DNA of 64,000 bases. It comes from Haemaphysalis longicornis (Eukaryota > Arthropoda > Arachnida > Ixodida > Ixodidae). Within the stretch, counting starts at the first letter, position 1. Every line of letters begins with the position of its first letter. Of the stretch, positions 24,059-35,870 are shown one piece after another. Below the pieces are notes generated by a model. That model had not been told where the DNA came from. It saw only the letters and a program-made list of their open reading frames with translations, and searched no databases. Made by a program: the position numbers and the translations under genes. The stretch covers positions 110,945,008 to 111,009,007 of the forward strand of contig CM023448.1 in NCBI GenBank assembly GCA_013339765.2, given 5' to 3'.

Positions 24059-25278
24059 GTCACAACAACAACAAAAAAGTCTAGCGTTTGTCTTGCCCGA
24101 CGTACACCTCCCGTCCGCAAGCGTACCCCAGTAAAGTTCTGCCGATCAGCCTACACCAGGGTATCCTTGCGCTGTGGTTGAGACTGGCTGCGGTTCTTTA
24201 ACTTGCACGTAGTGACACCTACACGGGACAAGGCCACAAAAAAAGTTTGAAAGACGCTTAAGCTTTGCCTTTTAGAGTGAAACGCGGAACCGTTATCTGG
24301 CCCGTTGGCATCGCGCAAAAACTTTCCGAGCGGTGAAAACCTTTCCGTTCCTGCTAGCCCGCCACCTGTTGGGGCAGCGCCTTACGAACATGGGAGTATC
24401 AGTGGGCGCTGCAAAGTGGCGATACGGGATCTTTAGCTCATGCCGATTTTTTTTTTTCGTGCTCACGGTCAACGCCGACGACGACACATGATCCTCTTAA
24501 CGCTACGCGTTAAAAAGACGTAGCCACCGGTATGCTTTCAAGACAAGGAACTCGTGGGCAACGCCGAACAGTTAATTTAGACACCACACTCATTACAAGG
24601 CGTGCTGGGTTGAGAAGACTGGCAGAATTTGGCAAGGCAGGACAACCGACATGGTCATGCATGGGCCACTGTTCAAACAAAGCATAGGGGCACATGCTCG
24701 AATGAAGCATTGCCTGCTTCCCTCGTAGTCGACCGCAAGGAAACATGGCGTCCTCCTGAGCTCAAGGGAATGTGCTCTAATTCATTCATTCCTGAGCCGT
24801 GCTTTCGCAACCGCACAGGCGGCAGCCGGCTGCAGTCACGAGATAGCGCGTAGTCCGCAGTGCGTCGGCGTAAGTCGCCGGATTCACTTTGGGTTGCGGC
24901 ATGGGAACGAGAGCAGTGCTAGTGAACGTTTTCGGCTCTCGGGGAAAAATAAACGCGCACAGAGACACAATCGAGCCCGAATCATGACGTCACATTACAT
25001 GTATATAACGCGAAGGATTTACCGCTATTTTTCGCTATCGCAAGCGTGCCGCACCTTTCGACACAGTCTCGCAATGATGCTCCACATAAATAAATATCGC
25101 CCTGTTAAGCCGATAACCACTTACACCTCAAAGGGGATTTATGGTATGAGAGCTCTCTGCCTCTATGCGTCTTTTTCGCGGAGGCCAGGGTTTTGTACCG
25201 TTCCAACGCTGTTCTTTGTTGCCCCATGCCGAATAGCGGTCGATGAGTAGACCGATCCCACCACGAAACGAATCAACC
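24059..25278. other. No gene recognised
   Basis: Mixed DNA with overlapping short frames. Nothing to report. Confidence 0.4.
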
Positions 25279-25282
25279 TTAA

Positions 25283-26052
25283 AGAGGTACTGAAACGTTG
25301 AAACAAGTCTACTATAATGGTAGAGTGCCGCGAATACAAATACACCACTCGCGGGAGCAGCTGTTGCTTATTAGCGCAGAAATGCCAGAAGTGTGAAAAT
25401 GGGTACCGCCACCCCAAATACATTTCACCGCACTACGATTTGTCTAAGCGTTTTTCTGAAACAGACAGCAGGGCAGGTAAATGTAAAATGTATGCAGGAA
25501 CTCCTCCTCAACCCACATTTGTCTTTAAAAGATGCCCACTGCAGATTTGAAACATCATTCGCCAGTTTCCTCACTACAAACGATGGTAAGCTTTGTTTGA
25601 GCTTCGATTTTGGCACAAATGTTTCGCGTTGAGTCCTACAAGTACAGTCGGATATATATCTGCGGGTGAACGCGAGACCTATCGGAACATAATTTGTTAC
25701 TGTCATGTCTATTTATAATCTCAGACTATTAAGCCTGAGATTACTGGCGCGATCGGTTACGCGACCTGTGTCCGGCCGCTATGCCGGGGAAATCTCGAGG
25801 GCATTTTGTACTCCTCTTAGGCGGCCGCATCGGCCTTGTTTCAACGACTTTGTAGGCGGTCCTTATTCACGACGTGTGACGTGTCTTTTGCGTCAAGGAA
25901 AAATGAGAGCGAAACAAGAAAGAGAAATGAGGCCAGCCTCAATTCTTTGTTTCTAAACAAAGTATAATTTGCCTCTGAACAACAGCCGAAACAGCTTTGA
26001 AGGATACGATTTTAGAGTTAAAACAAAAAGTCAATCAGCATTTGGTGCCCCT
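25283..26052. mobile_element. Possible TTAA-type MITE, about 770 bp
   Basis: The left end TTAA-AGAGGTACTGAAA (TTAA at 25279) resembles the other TTAA elements here. The reverse complement of 26034-26056 reads TTGAAGGGGCACCAAAT, a plausible decayed partner. The match is weak and the boundary could be wrong. Confidence 0.3.
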
Positions 26053-26056
26053 TCAA

Positions 26057-27255
26057 TGTACACGTCACGGGAGAACAGTAGGGACTTTTTTATTTATCTT
26101 TTTGCGCGCGTATAAAATTAATATTTTGTAATTGCCTATCACCAACTATACTGCCTTCCAATAAAATCCCGTATGTAATTACATTACCAACTACTTTAGC
26201 CTGAAAATAATGCAGCCCCGCGTTGAATTGCTTTGAAAGCGCCATTTCATGAACTTAGCATTGTGTAGGCTCTTCAGCTATAACCGTTTTGCTTCAAGGG
26301 AGACTCGAAAGTGAACTTTCAATCTGTGCTTGCAGATACTATTTTATTTTGGCTTCCCGAATCAACCACTAACTAACCAAGGAGTGTTCACACAGAAACG
26401 ATCTCGGACCACGCGACGAGGCCAGATGCGATGGAGTAACGAGGATTGTTGCAGAGAAGAAGGGCAGGGAAGGAGAAGGCGGATCAGAGCAGTAAGAGTG
26501 CCCGGTGTTTTTCTTCTCCGTTTTGCGTTTTTCTAGCAAGACTGAGAAGAAAATCTAGCAGACCAGACGTAAAACTTATCCCATTCATCACAGAGCCCAC
26601 AATTCACACCAGAAAAACCAGAATCGCGGCGGTGGGGCATCAACGCGGAGCACGCAATCTCTTCGAGCAGCTGCGTAGGTCAGCTTAAAACCCATCGGAA
26701 TTCTTTTGACAGCCACGGGGTTGTTACTTGTCTACATGCTATAAGGTTGCAGATCAGTTCGGAGACAGGCGCCAGAAATTTTAAATCAGCGTTTGGGTGA
26801 TCCTAGCATTAAAAACGCTTTCACGTTTAATTCATTTGGGGCCGCCTGTATTGGTAACTTGAGTTTAACATTATTAAACGTAATTTCCTTCTTTCACGTT
26901 TGTAGAGTGAACGCTATACTAGGAAGGGGTATTTCATATGGCCAAAGCGCTGAACTGTTCCGTATAAAGTCGTATATTGGGTTGCTCACTGGGGCGGCTG
27001 CTTTTCACACAGGCAAAAAACAACAAAACATGCATCATTCCCTCATACACATAGTAAAATCAACCTCGTACTGCCCGAAACCGGCGCAGAATAATAAAAA
27101 AACCGGTGCGGCCTACTGAATTGATCCGTATAGATTTCCGCTGCAAAGCGCGTTCCGTGCGTTGAATATTGAATAAAAATAGAGCAGGGCTAACTGCCTC
27201 TTTTGTACACGCTGCAGACTGCGTCCATTCAATAAATTCCCCGGGAAGCTATTTC

Positions 27256-27260
<5 letters not shown>
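26057..27260. other. No gene recognised
   Basis: Mixed DNA; nothing recognised. Confidence 0.4.

Positions 27261-27292
<32 letters not shown>
27261..27292. repeat. (CT)n microsatellite
   Basis: About 16 uninterrupted CT units. Confidence 0.97.
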
Positions 27293-27295
<3 letters not shown>

Positions 27296-27639
27296 TTGTT
27301 TCCTTTAGCTCTGGGTTGTGCGAGGTGGTTGTTTGCGCTCGATGCAAAGTTTGAAAAATCCAGCGTTCACCTAGTCGATGCGGCTGGATCCGTGATTTCG
27401 CGGCCATGTGGTTGGCCGTTTAGGAGCGGCCGCCCGTGCGATACGCGAGCGATACGGTGGGACAACGGCTAGCGCAGGCTTTAAATCCAATGTCGATCGC
27501 TATCGACACGGTGCTACTCAGCACTGTGCGCTATGACATAATGGCCATTGTCAGTTGATTGGGCCCAATGCGATCGAAACGAGAAACGGATGCCACGACA
27601 CATTTATTGCCCAGGCTTAAAAATGTACAGTGCAGCTTC

Positions 27640-28235
27640 GTAAAAAAAATCTGCAGAAATTCAGAGAACTGTCTACTAATGCGTAGCATCCTTATGCCGC
27701 TTGTCTAGAGTGAGTTCTTTACAGCCAAATATGGCGATGCGTAGCGAAAGACGTTGGGTTATTTTATTCCTTTTAAGTTTTCTTTTATTTATTTTCGCCA
27801 ATGATGTAAATTTATACCATTAAAGCGATTAAGTGACTTTACTTCGTTTATTAAGTTTTTTTTCCGCAGATGCAAGGCGAACTGCGGACTTGGTCAGTTT
27901 ACGCTATTTTTTATTCGTATTTCTGACGTTCTTTTGCGGACTTTTTTTTGTCTAGTCTTCGGTTTCTTTTTTTTTTTTTTTGGGGGGGGGGGGGTGTATA
28001 AAACATAAAAAAAAATTTCACAAAGATGATCTGACAAAATCGAGGATTTTGTCAGATCATTTTTGTGAAAATTTTGTTTTTTTTATTTTTCTTATTTCTT
28101 GGTTTTTCAATATTTTGTTCGACCAGTTATCTCCACTTGCGCTATAATGACCATTAAATGTGTTACTTCCACCAAATCTCAATTTCTGTGGCCTTATAGG
28201 GCGTTACACGGTCCGCGCTAGGTGGGTACCCGGCA
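27640..28235 (+). repeat. Dispersed repeat related to 42480-43010, copy 1
   Basis: Positions 27640-27720 match 42493-42575 (shared GCAGAAATTCAGAGAA-TGTCTACTAATGCG in two blocks, then CTTATGCCGCTT). Positions 28120-28215 match one unit of the tandem array at 42600-43000 (TATCTCCA, CTATAATGA, GTTACTTCC, CCAAATCT, AGGGCGTTACACGG). A long poly-T/poly-G stretch and a hairpin interrupt it. Non-coding. Confidence 0.7.
28011..28073. other. Long near-perfect hairpin, about 30-nt arms
   Basis: The arm ATGATCTGACAAAATC is preceded by AAAATTTCACAAA and mirrored by GATTTTGTCAGATCAT and TTTGTGAAAATTTT, with a 3-nt GAG loop. About 29 of 31 positions pair. Confidence 0.92.
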
Positions 28236-28338
28236 AAGAATGCTACGCATTAAAACAGCCCGAGGACACCTAAGCACTTCTTACAGGTGGTGAATGTCCA
28301 GCTGAACGCCATATTCCGCCTCACGTAGTCGAACGGCT

Positions 28339-28812
28339 GTGCAATCTTGCCGCTGGAGGCGCTTCCTGCCTTGCGATCCTCCCTGGCCTTATCCACCGAC
28401 GTGGGACACTACTCTCCACTATAAACAAGAAATAAAGCTTCACTACAAGAACATCAGAGAAACTCTTCGTACACTTCCTGTTCCAGGCAAATCTCTAACA
28501 ACCACGCAACTACGCATTCTTCGACGCATACAGTTAAATACCATCCTTACACCTGCTCGTTCCTTCCTCTACCGTATCCGACACTCACCAGCATGTCCCA
28601 ATTGTCCCGAACGATATTAGAAGACTGCATTTTCTCCTGCTTCATTGCAATTCAATCCCCACATTTTCCCCACCCTCTTCCTTCAACGTGGCGGACTTGG
28701 CTAGCCTCGGACCAGCTCTCGGACCAGTTGGCGTTGGTGAACCTGGCACGGGACATTCTCGACGCTTAATGTTGCGTTCGAATAAAGTTTTTTCCTCCTC
28801 CTCCTCCTCCTT
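28339..28812 (+). mobile_element. I-clade-type LINE, 5'-truncated 3' end
   Basis: The frame reads LRTLPVPGKSLTTTQLRILR then RIQLNTILTPARSFL and CPNC, the stretch around the C-terminal Cys-His knuckle of tick I-type LINE polyproteins. Frameshifts follow, then SDQLSDQLALVNLARDILDA and a stop at about 28770, the usual ALD-like ending. The 3' end is AATAAAGTTTTTTCCTCC followed by (CTC)n at about 28782-28812. Reverse transcriptase and endonuclease parts are missing. Confidence 0.8.
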
Positions 28813-29686
28813 AACGGCGTAGTTAAATGATACTTAAGATAAATGAATTAGGTATATATTTCAAAACGTCACTTTTGAAGCAAGGTGGGAAAACACTTTG
28901 CGTTACGTCGTATTGTGCAACTGCTATTTGGAAAGTGTTTTCATGCCAGCATTGGCTAGTTTGTTTGACGAAACGCAATTCAAGACGATGAAATGTCTTG
29001 CAATCGGCAGGCTAAACGCGCGGGAATGCTGCCACGTTGTTGCTCTCACGACTGTTCTATAGACCACTTTATTCTCACTTATCATTCTCCTCTTCACATA
29101 AGCCCGTACGCGTCAAAGACGATTCGTTATAAAAAAAAACGAACTAAGAAGCTTTTCTATTATTTAAAAAAAATGTAACTCTTCCATTACAAAATTCCAC
29201 AACATGTGAGAGATAAGAAGTAACTTCGTTACTCGCAGCGTGTTCGTACAAGACTGAAACTGACCTGCTCAGGTTTCTCAGATATTTTACCTTTCTCTCT
29301 CGCTCACTGGATCTCTCAAACGCACACGCACGCACGCGCACACGAACACACAGAGACGCGCGCGCTCACGCGCACAGGTCGAAACATGCGAAAGTTCCGG
29401 AAGGTTGAACTCAGCTGGGCACCTGAGCATGCCTCACCCCGTGCGTAGATGGAACCCGACATTTAAATTCGCTCACCCAAAACTAAACCGTCTTCAGCGA
29501 TGCTGCACCGTCCAAGCGGACGTCGCGTAAGTCAGATTTCATTCGCGCAGCCGTCCACTTCTCTAAGAAAATGGTTCTGCCACTACCCAGAAGCCACCAA
29601 TTTAATTTTCGTGAAAGTAATGACATGATCGCTTCGAACGAATGTGTACGACACGAACGAGGCCGCACTACTCGATGGTATCTGAA
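28813..29686. other. No gene recognised; alternating purine-pyrimidine stretch
   Basis: Positions 29318-29376 are a CA/CG alternating stretch (CGCACGCACGCGCACACG) that could adopt Z-DNA. No coding signal. Confidence 0.4.
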
Positions 29687-29997
<311 letters not shown>

Positions 29998-30483
29998 GAG
30001 ACAAAATAGACTAATAATTAATTATTCGATAATTATTTAATTAATTAAGAATAACAATCAGTCCGTCAGCCAACAGGCAGTCAATCAATATGAGGGCTTA
30101 GCTATGGAAGGACGGTACTTGTCAGCCATCGCGTGAACACACAAATTATGCCGCAATAGCATAGAAATTCACCAAACTTGTCAGACGACACTAGTAATCA
30201 CGCAGCAGAATCACAGCAGCGTAGCTTTTTTCGAAATTCATCTAAATTGACCAACGCCACCCGTTAGCGCAACAGACAGCTGTTCTTTGTGCTCGCGATA
30301 CTTTGAACAGTGCGTGTAGAAGGCATTTGTCTGGATTTATCATTTCCAGCGAGCGAATAAGCTATGAGCGTTCGTGATACTGATTGCTTCAGTATAATTA
30401 GTGGCAATGGTTTTGCGTCAATGATCTCATCCGTGCCGATTGAAATGAGCGCGATCTCATCCGTGAGAGAAATTATAGCAAAT
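29998..30483. other. No gene recognised
   Basis: AT-rich then mixed DNA. The words ATCTCATCCGTG and GATTGAAATGAGCGCG are each repeated at about 30424-30465 and 30530. Confidence 0.4.
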
Positions 30484-31217
30484 ACGAAGGCCACCAATTC
30501 CTGTGGCAGCCCTTACTCGGAGTTAGTGAGCACGATTGAAATGAGCGCGCTGGGCGCACCCGGAACACCGCGGTGCTTACGCTGCGCTGGCAGATGGTAG
30601 AGGATTAGTTCTAGGTGCGCAGATTTTTCATTTTATCAAGAAACACGTGAGACTCGCCGCGGTGAAATGAGCACCCGCCCACATAGGGCGATTTTTCACG
30701 CGAGCAATCTTTCTCATAAAGAAATAACGTAACACGCCGACGAAGGCCACCAATTCCATTTATTTGTGCCCAGGCAGCCGGGGTCGGCCTTTGTGCTAAA
30801 GCACACGTCATGGGTACACTTCCGAGTTGCGGAGTTAGTGAGCAGCGAGAGTTAATGAGCAGCATATAAATCTCGGACTTCAGAGAAATTCTCTCGTTCC
30901 CGCTGCTTGGGCGCACCCGGAACGTTACCGCGGTGCATTTGTAAACGCTGCGCTGGCAGATGGTAGAGGATTAGTTCCCACTGATTTCCCAAGCGCAGCA
31001 TTTGCAAGATCCAAGCAGATTTTTCATTTTCCCGCGGACTCAAGAAACACCTGTTTCATTTCGGCGAGTCGGGGGACTCGCCGCGGTGCCTAAAATGAGC
31101 ACCCGCCCACATAGGGCGATTTTTCACGCGAGCGTGGTCTACCGTGCGAGCGTTTTGCTCGTTGAGGACCTCCACTACCTAAAGAATGGAGATAGCGCAT
31201 GAGGCCTAACACGCCGA
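30484..31217. repeat. Diverged tandem duplication, two units (about 258 and 475 bp)
   Basis: Landmarks occur in the same order twice. GAAGGCCACCAATTCC is at 30486 and 30742. GGGCGCACCCGGAAC is at about 30552 and 30908. TGGCAGATGGTAGAGGATTA is at about 30589 and 30954. CCCACATAGGGCGATTTTTC is at about 30678 and 31106. AACACGCCGACG is at 30731 and about 31208. Unit 2 carries several insertions. A trace of the CCC-AT-GGGCGATTTT-C block also appears at 35060. Non-coding. Confidence 0.85.
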
Positions 31218-31228
31218 CGGACGGGACG

Positions 31229-31232
31229 GGTC

Positions 31233-31322
<90 letters not shown>
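31229..31322. repeat. (AAT)n microsatellite
   Basis: About 30 AAT units, followed by a short GTCGTCGTC run. Confidence 0.97.
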
Positions 31323-31435
31323 CGTTGTCGTCGTCATCCTATCAGTGTCTTAGGGAGCCTTCCTAGCATGGTTGCACGTATATAGATTATCCTCACTATT
31401 TTCCAATGACGCTATGTCTACAGGACCAGACAGCC

Positions 31436-31490
31436 CTTTTTTAAAGACGATAGTCTTTCTTGGGCTACTTAAACCCAGAAAGTTTAAATG
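31436..31490 (-). repeat. Fragment of the dyad repeat family (outer end)
   Basis: AAAGACGATAGTCTTT at 31443-31458 is followed by CTTGGGCTACTTAAACCCA. This equals, in reverse complement, the end of the copy at 44002-44728. The rest of the element is absent. Confidence 0.7.
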
Positions 31491-31494
31491 CAGA

Positions 31495-31735
31495 GCATTT
31501 CAGTAACTCACGATGTCACCCGCGTTGACGTCCGTAGTCCGCACCGTCCCCTCCCATGTACTATATAAAAAAAAAATACTATCCGGCGCCCGGTTTCGAT
31601 CCCTCGACCCTGCGGGCGGAACGCAATGTACATGGTGCTCTACCCACTGCGCCACAAAGCCGACACGGAATGGGACGCTACGAACGCGCCTTATATCGTT
31701 GACTCATTCAAATTACTGCTGACGAGCGCTCTCTC
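31495..31735 (-). mobile_element. tRNA-headed SINE, third family, copy 1
   Basis: This is the reverse complement of 51830-52075. Shared features are the pol III head (A box TGGCGCAGTGGGTAGAGCA; B-box-like GGGTCGAGGGATCGAAACC), CCGGATAGTATTTTTTT, and the end GTGACATC-TGAGTTACTGAAA then TGCTCTGCATTT. Non-coding. Confidence 0.8.
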
Positions 31736-31786
31736 GTCAGCAGTTGCCACAAGTGCAACAACATTAACGTAACGCAAACTACTTAA

Positions 31787-33609
31787 AGGGGCCCTGAAAG
31801 GCGTTTTGAGCACACTAAACGAAGTAGCGCAATCGTTAGATTGGGTCGTCAAGGTCATCTGGACCAAGTATTACTCTTTTACGCGCAGCGGAAAGCTCAC
31901 ACTTTTGTTTCAAAGTTTGTCGCTTTTTTCTCACCCTTTCCTTCGTGTTTTGGACGCCGCCATCTTCACATGTCTACATCATCGATTCCCAGATGTTCGT
32001 CATGAGCTAGACATCCTGCTATTGGGCGGCTTTTTCACGCACTTCCGGCAAAGAGATGAGTCGTCTGCTCAGCGTCGGCTCGCCGGCTGATCTGCCAGCG
32101 GAGTGTCGGAGTGCTTGGACATTTTACGACAAACGAAATAAGCGTAAACAAACGCTTAACCGTTCGTATTGAATGCAACACGGCCATAACACGACATGGA
32201 TATTCTCTTACCTGAGTACGTTTCATAAAGAAAGCGTTGAAGCCCCGTGGCACTTCTTTCGTGCAATCGCAGAGAACGCCCTGAGCCGAATGCCCGGGTT
32301 TGACGGATACATTTTATTCCACTTCAAAACAATCCAGAGATGCGTTTCGAACGAACACAACGTCACAACATGCGTTGCAAGTCTGAACCGCGATTGACAG
32401 ACGATGGGTTGCCTCCTCCTGCCCGTCGTAAATTCGGCACTCACCTCGCGCGCGGTTGCGGGGACGAACAGCAAGTCACTTAACTCAAGCGCGCAAGCCG
32501 AGATGGCTTTTAGCCACGCACACTGCACATACCCCATGCGAGGTTGAGTCGTACGTCGCTCGAGAAAGATAATCCAGACCATGGGAAGCACTATGCACCC
32601 GCAGAAACACAACGTCGCATTTCATCGCGAAACAAAGGCGTCCACAACACACACACCATCGCCTCCTGTAATGCCAAACGCATCTCGCACTTCCCAATGG
32701 GAGTGAGTGGTACGCCTGCAGTGCCCACATGTCGCGAGGTGGGGCCCCGAGCTGAACCGGGATCACGCAACCGTAACTGACTTCTGGGGCGGTTTGTGCC
32801 TTGGCACAAACATCGGTTGCCTTGGCAAGGCAACCGATGTTTGAGATTGTCAAAGAAATGGCGCTCGCTCCAGCGCTAGAAAGCTCAGAGCCGCGCCGGA
32901 GCATGTTTTGCCAACGTTGCCGCTCTCCACCACGCGTCGCCCCAAGCTGAACTGGTCACATGATTGAAGCGTTTTGTGCACGGGTTCTGTATCGGTTTAA
33001 AATGCCTTTTTCACATGCCGCCGGCAGGAATTACCACCACCGCAAAATAAGACCCGGCACCAGTAGGGGCCACATCTGATACGGCGCTTTTTGGATAAAC
33101 AGTGCGCGGTGCATAAGGGGCATGAGGGACCGAGCGCACGATCTTCCCGAGCGGCTGCGAGTTCGCCGCCGATTGAAAGTCACGTGCTGCCCTGCAGCAA
33201 CCAACCTCCTTGGCAGCAACGCACACCGCGAAAGGGCAAGGCCAGGCCGCCGCACAAATGCTGCCAGATTTTTCGTTCGCTTTTCCGGCCTTTAGCGGAG
33301 TGAGGGATTCAAGGTGTCAACAAAGCTTGCCCGTAGCAGACGGCAGTATGAACAGCGCGATAGCGGAAGTACGTCACCGCCGAGGAGCGCAGCATCACGG
33401 GAGGGAAGGCTGACGCGCCGTCAACAGCGGAGAGTAAGTTGAAAGGAGGAGGAAACGCGGCGCGACGATAATGCGCGGTTTTTGATTTACGATTTCTCAG
33501 CTAATACTCATCGCTTTAACAAAATTCTTGCGGGAGGAGATTGCTAATACATTGTCTTATTTGGTTACATGTACATCCATGCATCGGCGGAAGGTATTTC
33601 AGGACCCCT
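31787..33609. mobile_element. TTAA-flanked TIR element, about 1.8 kb, non-autonomous
   Basis: TTAA at 31783-31786 and at 33610-33613 flank ends that are inverted repeats: AGGGGCCCTGAAA on the left and AGGGGTCCTGAAA reading in from the right (12 of 13). A TTAA target fits Kolobok or piggyBac elements. I recognise no transposase in the interior; the frames inside are short and overlapping. The interior carries the overlapping palindromes at 32792-32843 and a GC-rich part at 33140-33420. Two separate decayed elements sharing ends by chance cannot be excluded. Confidence 0.5.
32792..32843. other. Two overlapping perfect palindromes
   Basis: GTTTGTGCC-TT-GGCACAAAC (32792-32811) overlaps a second inverted repeat with 17-nt arms starting CAAACATCGGTTGCCTT (32807-32843, 3-nt loop GGC). 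The CAAAC word at 32807-32811 belongs to both. Confidence 0.93.
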
Positions 33610-33897
33610 TTAACGTCGTGCGCCCCTGGAAATGCCCTGCATTAGATCATGCCCCTCGCGAGGGGGATGTTTCACTGCGTCTTCTCTCGGTCGCGGGACC
33701 CATGGCGCCATATGGCGGAGGCGCGGCACAACTCGTAGCACTTTGAAAAGATGCGGCGCCAGCCAGCTGTGTGTGTGCGTGCCGCACTTGTACAAATGGC
33801 GAGTGCATTGGCTGTCCACAGAGCAAAGCATTCGTGCAAGTCGTTGCAGTCAGTCAGTCATTTCGCGATCAGATTGATTAGAAGAGTGGCGACAAGT

Positions 33898-33913
33898 TTT
33901 TGGTCTGTCTGTA

Positions 33914-33944
<31 letters not shown>

Positions 33945-34635
33945 CCGTCTGTCTGTCTGTGACTCGATTCAGGCACCCGGCCAAAGCCTGCGGAACAATG
34001 CCTGCGCAATAGTCTTATATAGTCACAGCTAAATCTACCCGTCTATGTCCGGTGTAATGTTCATACTTGTCAACATTGTTGAAGAAGAACAAGACCTTAC
34101 GCAAATATGAGACAACAAATCAATACAGAAGTGATATTTCCAGTCTTCCTTTATAAAGAAATCAAACATGCTTGACTTTTGCGAAATTAAATACTTCATC
34201 AACTGCGGAAAAAGAATTCACTCCGCCGTCGCCTGCTGTCGCCTGCGCCTTATAGCTTCTGGCGCCATTAATCAACCGGCAGCAGTTACGCAAGGTTCCA
34301 CTAGATAGGTTCCACGTTCTGCTTGAAACGCACGTGGAGTAGGGAAACGCGGTTCTATAAACGTTGAAGTAGGGCGGCTCGATTAACGCGCGTCTTCGCC
34401 GTACGGCAGCGTTCGCATCGAGACACCCGGTTTGGAGTAGTTGAACGCGGGAAATTTAAAATGATTTAAGCAAACCTTTGGCGTCTTTACCTTGGGAGGA
34501 GCGCGACGCAAGAGGAACAACATGAGAGGTGAGCGGGAAAGCGAAGGGAGGCATTTACTTCGCAAAAGCCGATAAAGACTATCGTCTTTTGACGGCATTT
34601 GCAACGAAAGGAGCAGATACGCGGCCAATTTTTTA
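33898..34635 (-). repeat. Dyad repeat family, copy A
   Basis: This is the reverse complement of 44002-44700 over almost its whole length. Reading on the minus strand it starts AAAAAATTGGCCGCGTATCTG. It then has the dyad AAAGACGATAGTCTTT (34574-34589), CGCTTTCCCGCTCACCTCTC, CCACGTGCGTTTCAAGCAGA, TATTTGCGTAAGGTCTTGTT and TGGCCGGGTGCCTGAATCGA, ending in a (CAGA)n run. The terminal dyad is lost in this copy. Non-coding. Confidence 0.88.
33900..33960. repeat. (CTGT)n microsatellite inside the dyad repeat family
   Basis: CTGT/CCGT units. The same array recurs at the same place in the copies at 39406 and 44645. Confidence 0.95.
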
Positions 34636-34639
34636 TATC

Positions 34640-35639
34640 GCTCCCCAATACCCAGCGAAAAGGTTGAAACAAAGAGCATTTATTGCACGTTGTAAAAGAT
34701 GCGAATGCCAAAGACAAGCGTACTTGTCTTAGATCAGGATTCTGCTGATGTCGAATACTAACTACACCATGGAGTACAAAACGAGAGATTAGTTAGTCGG
34801 CGTAAAATAAATGCACGCAAGGAGCTTCTGTATTTCGTTCGAAAAAAAGGCGGCTCCCATATGGCGGGTACCTGACAAACGACGTGATGCAGGGCACAAC
34901 CCAACGCCTCAGAAACAGCCTCACTACTCCAAGGGCACGATCTCTGGAGGTACACGAAAAAAAAAAGAGTAAATAAATAATTTATCCAGATCCCGGCTTC
35001 AGTTGCCTCCATTTTGGCGGGCCACCGTGCACGTTGGGATCGGTGCAATGTGCCCCGAGCCCCATCGGGCGATTTTCCCCACGAGCGTATACTCAACCTG
35101 GCGAAGCAGTGGCGATCAAGTGGGTGGACATCACGTGGGTGAACTGACACTCCGTTCCTTGACCCGCGGCACAATATAAATGCATTTTGTCTTGGGTGTA
35201 AATGATCATACGGGTCAATCAATGGTCGCTCAGTTAGTGGGGAATACCATCACGGCGAATGGATTTCTACACGCTCTTATAAGCAAGCGAGTACTTGGTC
35301 TGTTAGACATACAAGCATTCAGCCAAGCATCACTGCGCGATTGTAGCTATAAGGGAAAACCAACTACGAAGGGGCGCGATGCACAACAGTATCCGTGTGG
35401 GAAAACTAGCTAAAAGTGTTCCTGAGAATTTAGTGATCCCAACAGTGTAGGCTGCGGAAAGGAGACAAAAAAAAATACAAAATATTGTAAATGAAATGAG
35501 AGGCGCAGTTCTCAGTGAAGGAGACATTCAGCTTCTGGAAGCTCTACGCACAGTTTAAGGTGAATGGAAAAGTGAATTGGAAAGCATTAGGAGTTCGTAA
35601 AAAATTCCAGGGAAGCTTGCATCGCGCGCAAGACTTGAT
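34640..35639. other. No gene recognised
   Basis: Mixed DNA with a short echo of the 30.6/31.1-kb repeat at about 35060-35090. No coding signal. Confidence 0.4.
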
Positions 35640-35654
35640 TGGCGAAGCTGATTG

Positions 35655-35831
35655 AACGCAGGCGATGAGGCGCGTCGTAGTGGAGGGCTCCGGATTAATT
35701 TTGACCACCTGGGGATCTTTAACGCGCGCCGAAATCTCGTACACACGGACGTTTTTGCTTTTCGCCTCCATCAGAAAAGCGGCCGCCGCGGCCGGGAATC
35801 GAACCGGCGACCTCGTGCTCAGCAGCGCAAG
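35655..35831 (-). mobile_element. Ruka-type SINE with target-site duplication
   Basis: The minus-strand body and part of the tRNA head are present (B box within GGTTCGATTCCCG). The A box end is missing, so the copy is 5'-truncated. It is flanked by TGGCGAAGCTGATTG at 35640 and TGGCGAAGCTGCTGTG at 35832, a 13-15 bp duplication with small changes. It lies just downstream of the candidate exon on the same strand, so it could sit in that transcript's 3' untranslated region. Confidence 0.88.
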
Positions 35832-35870
35832 TGGCGAAGCTGCTGTGGGTGAGCCTTGCCGGACACATAG

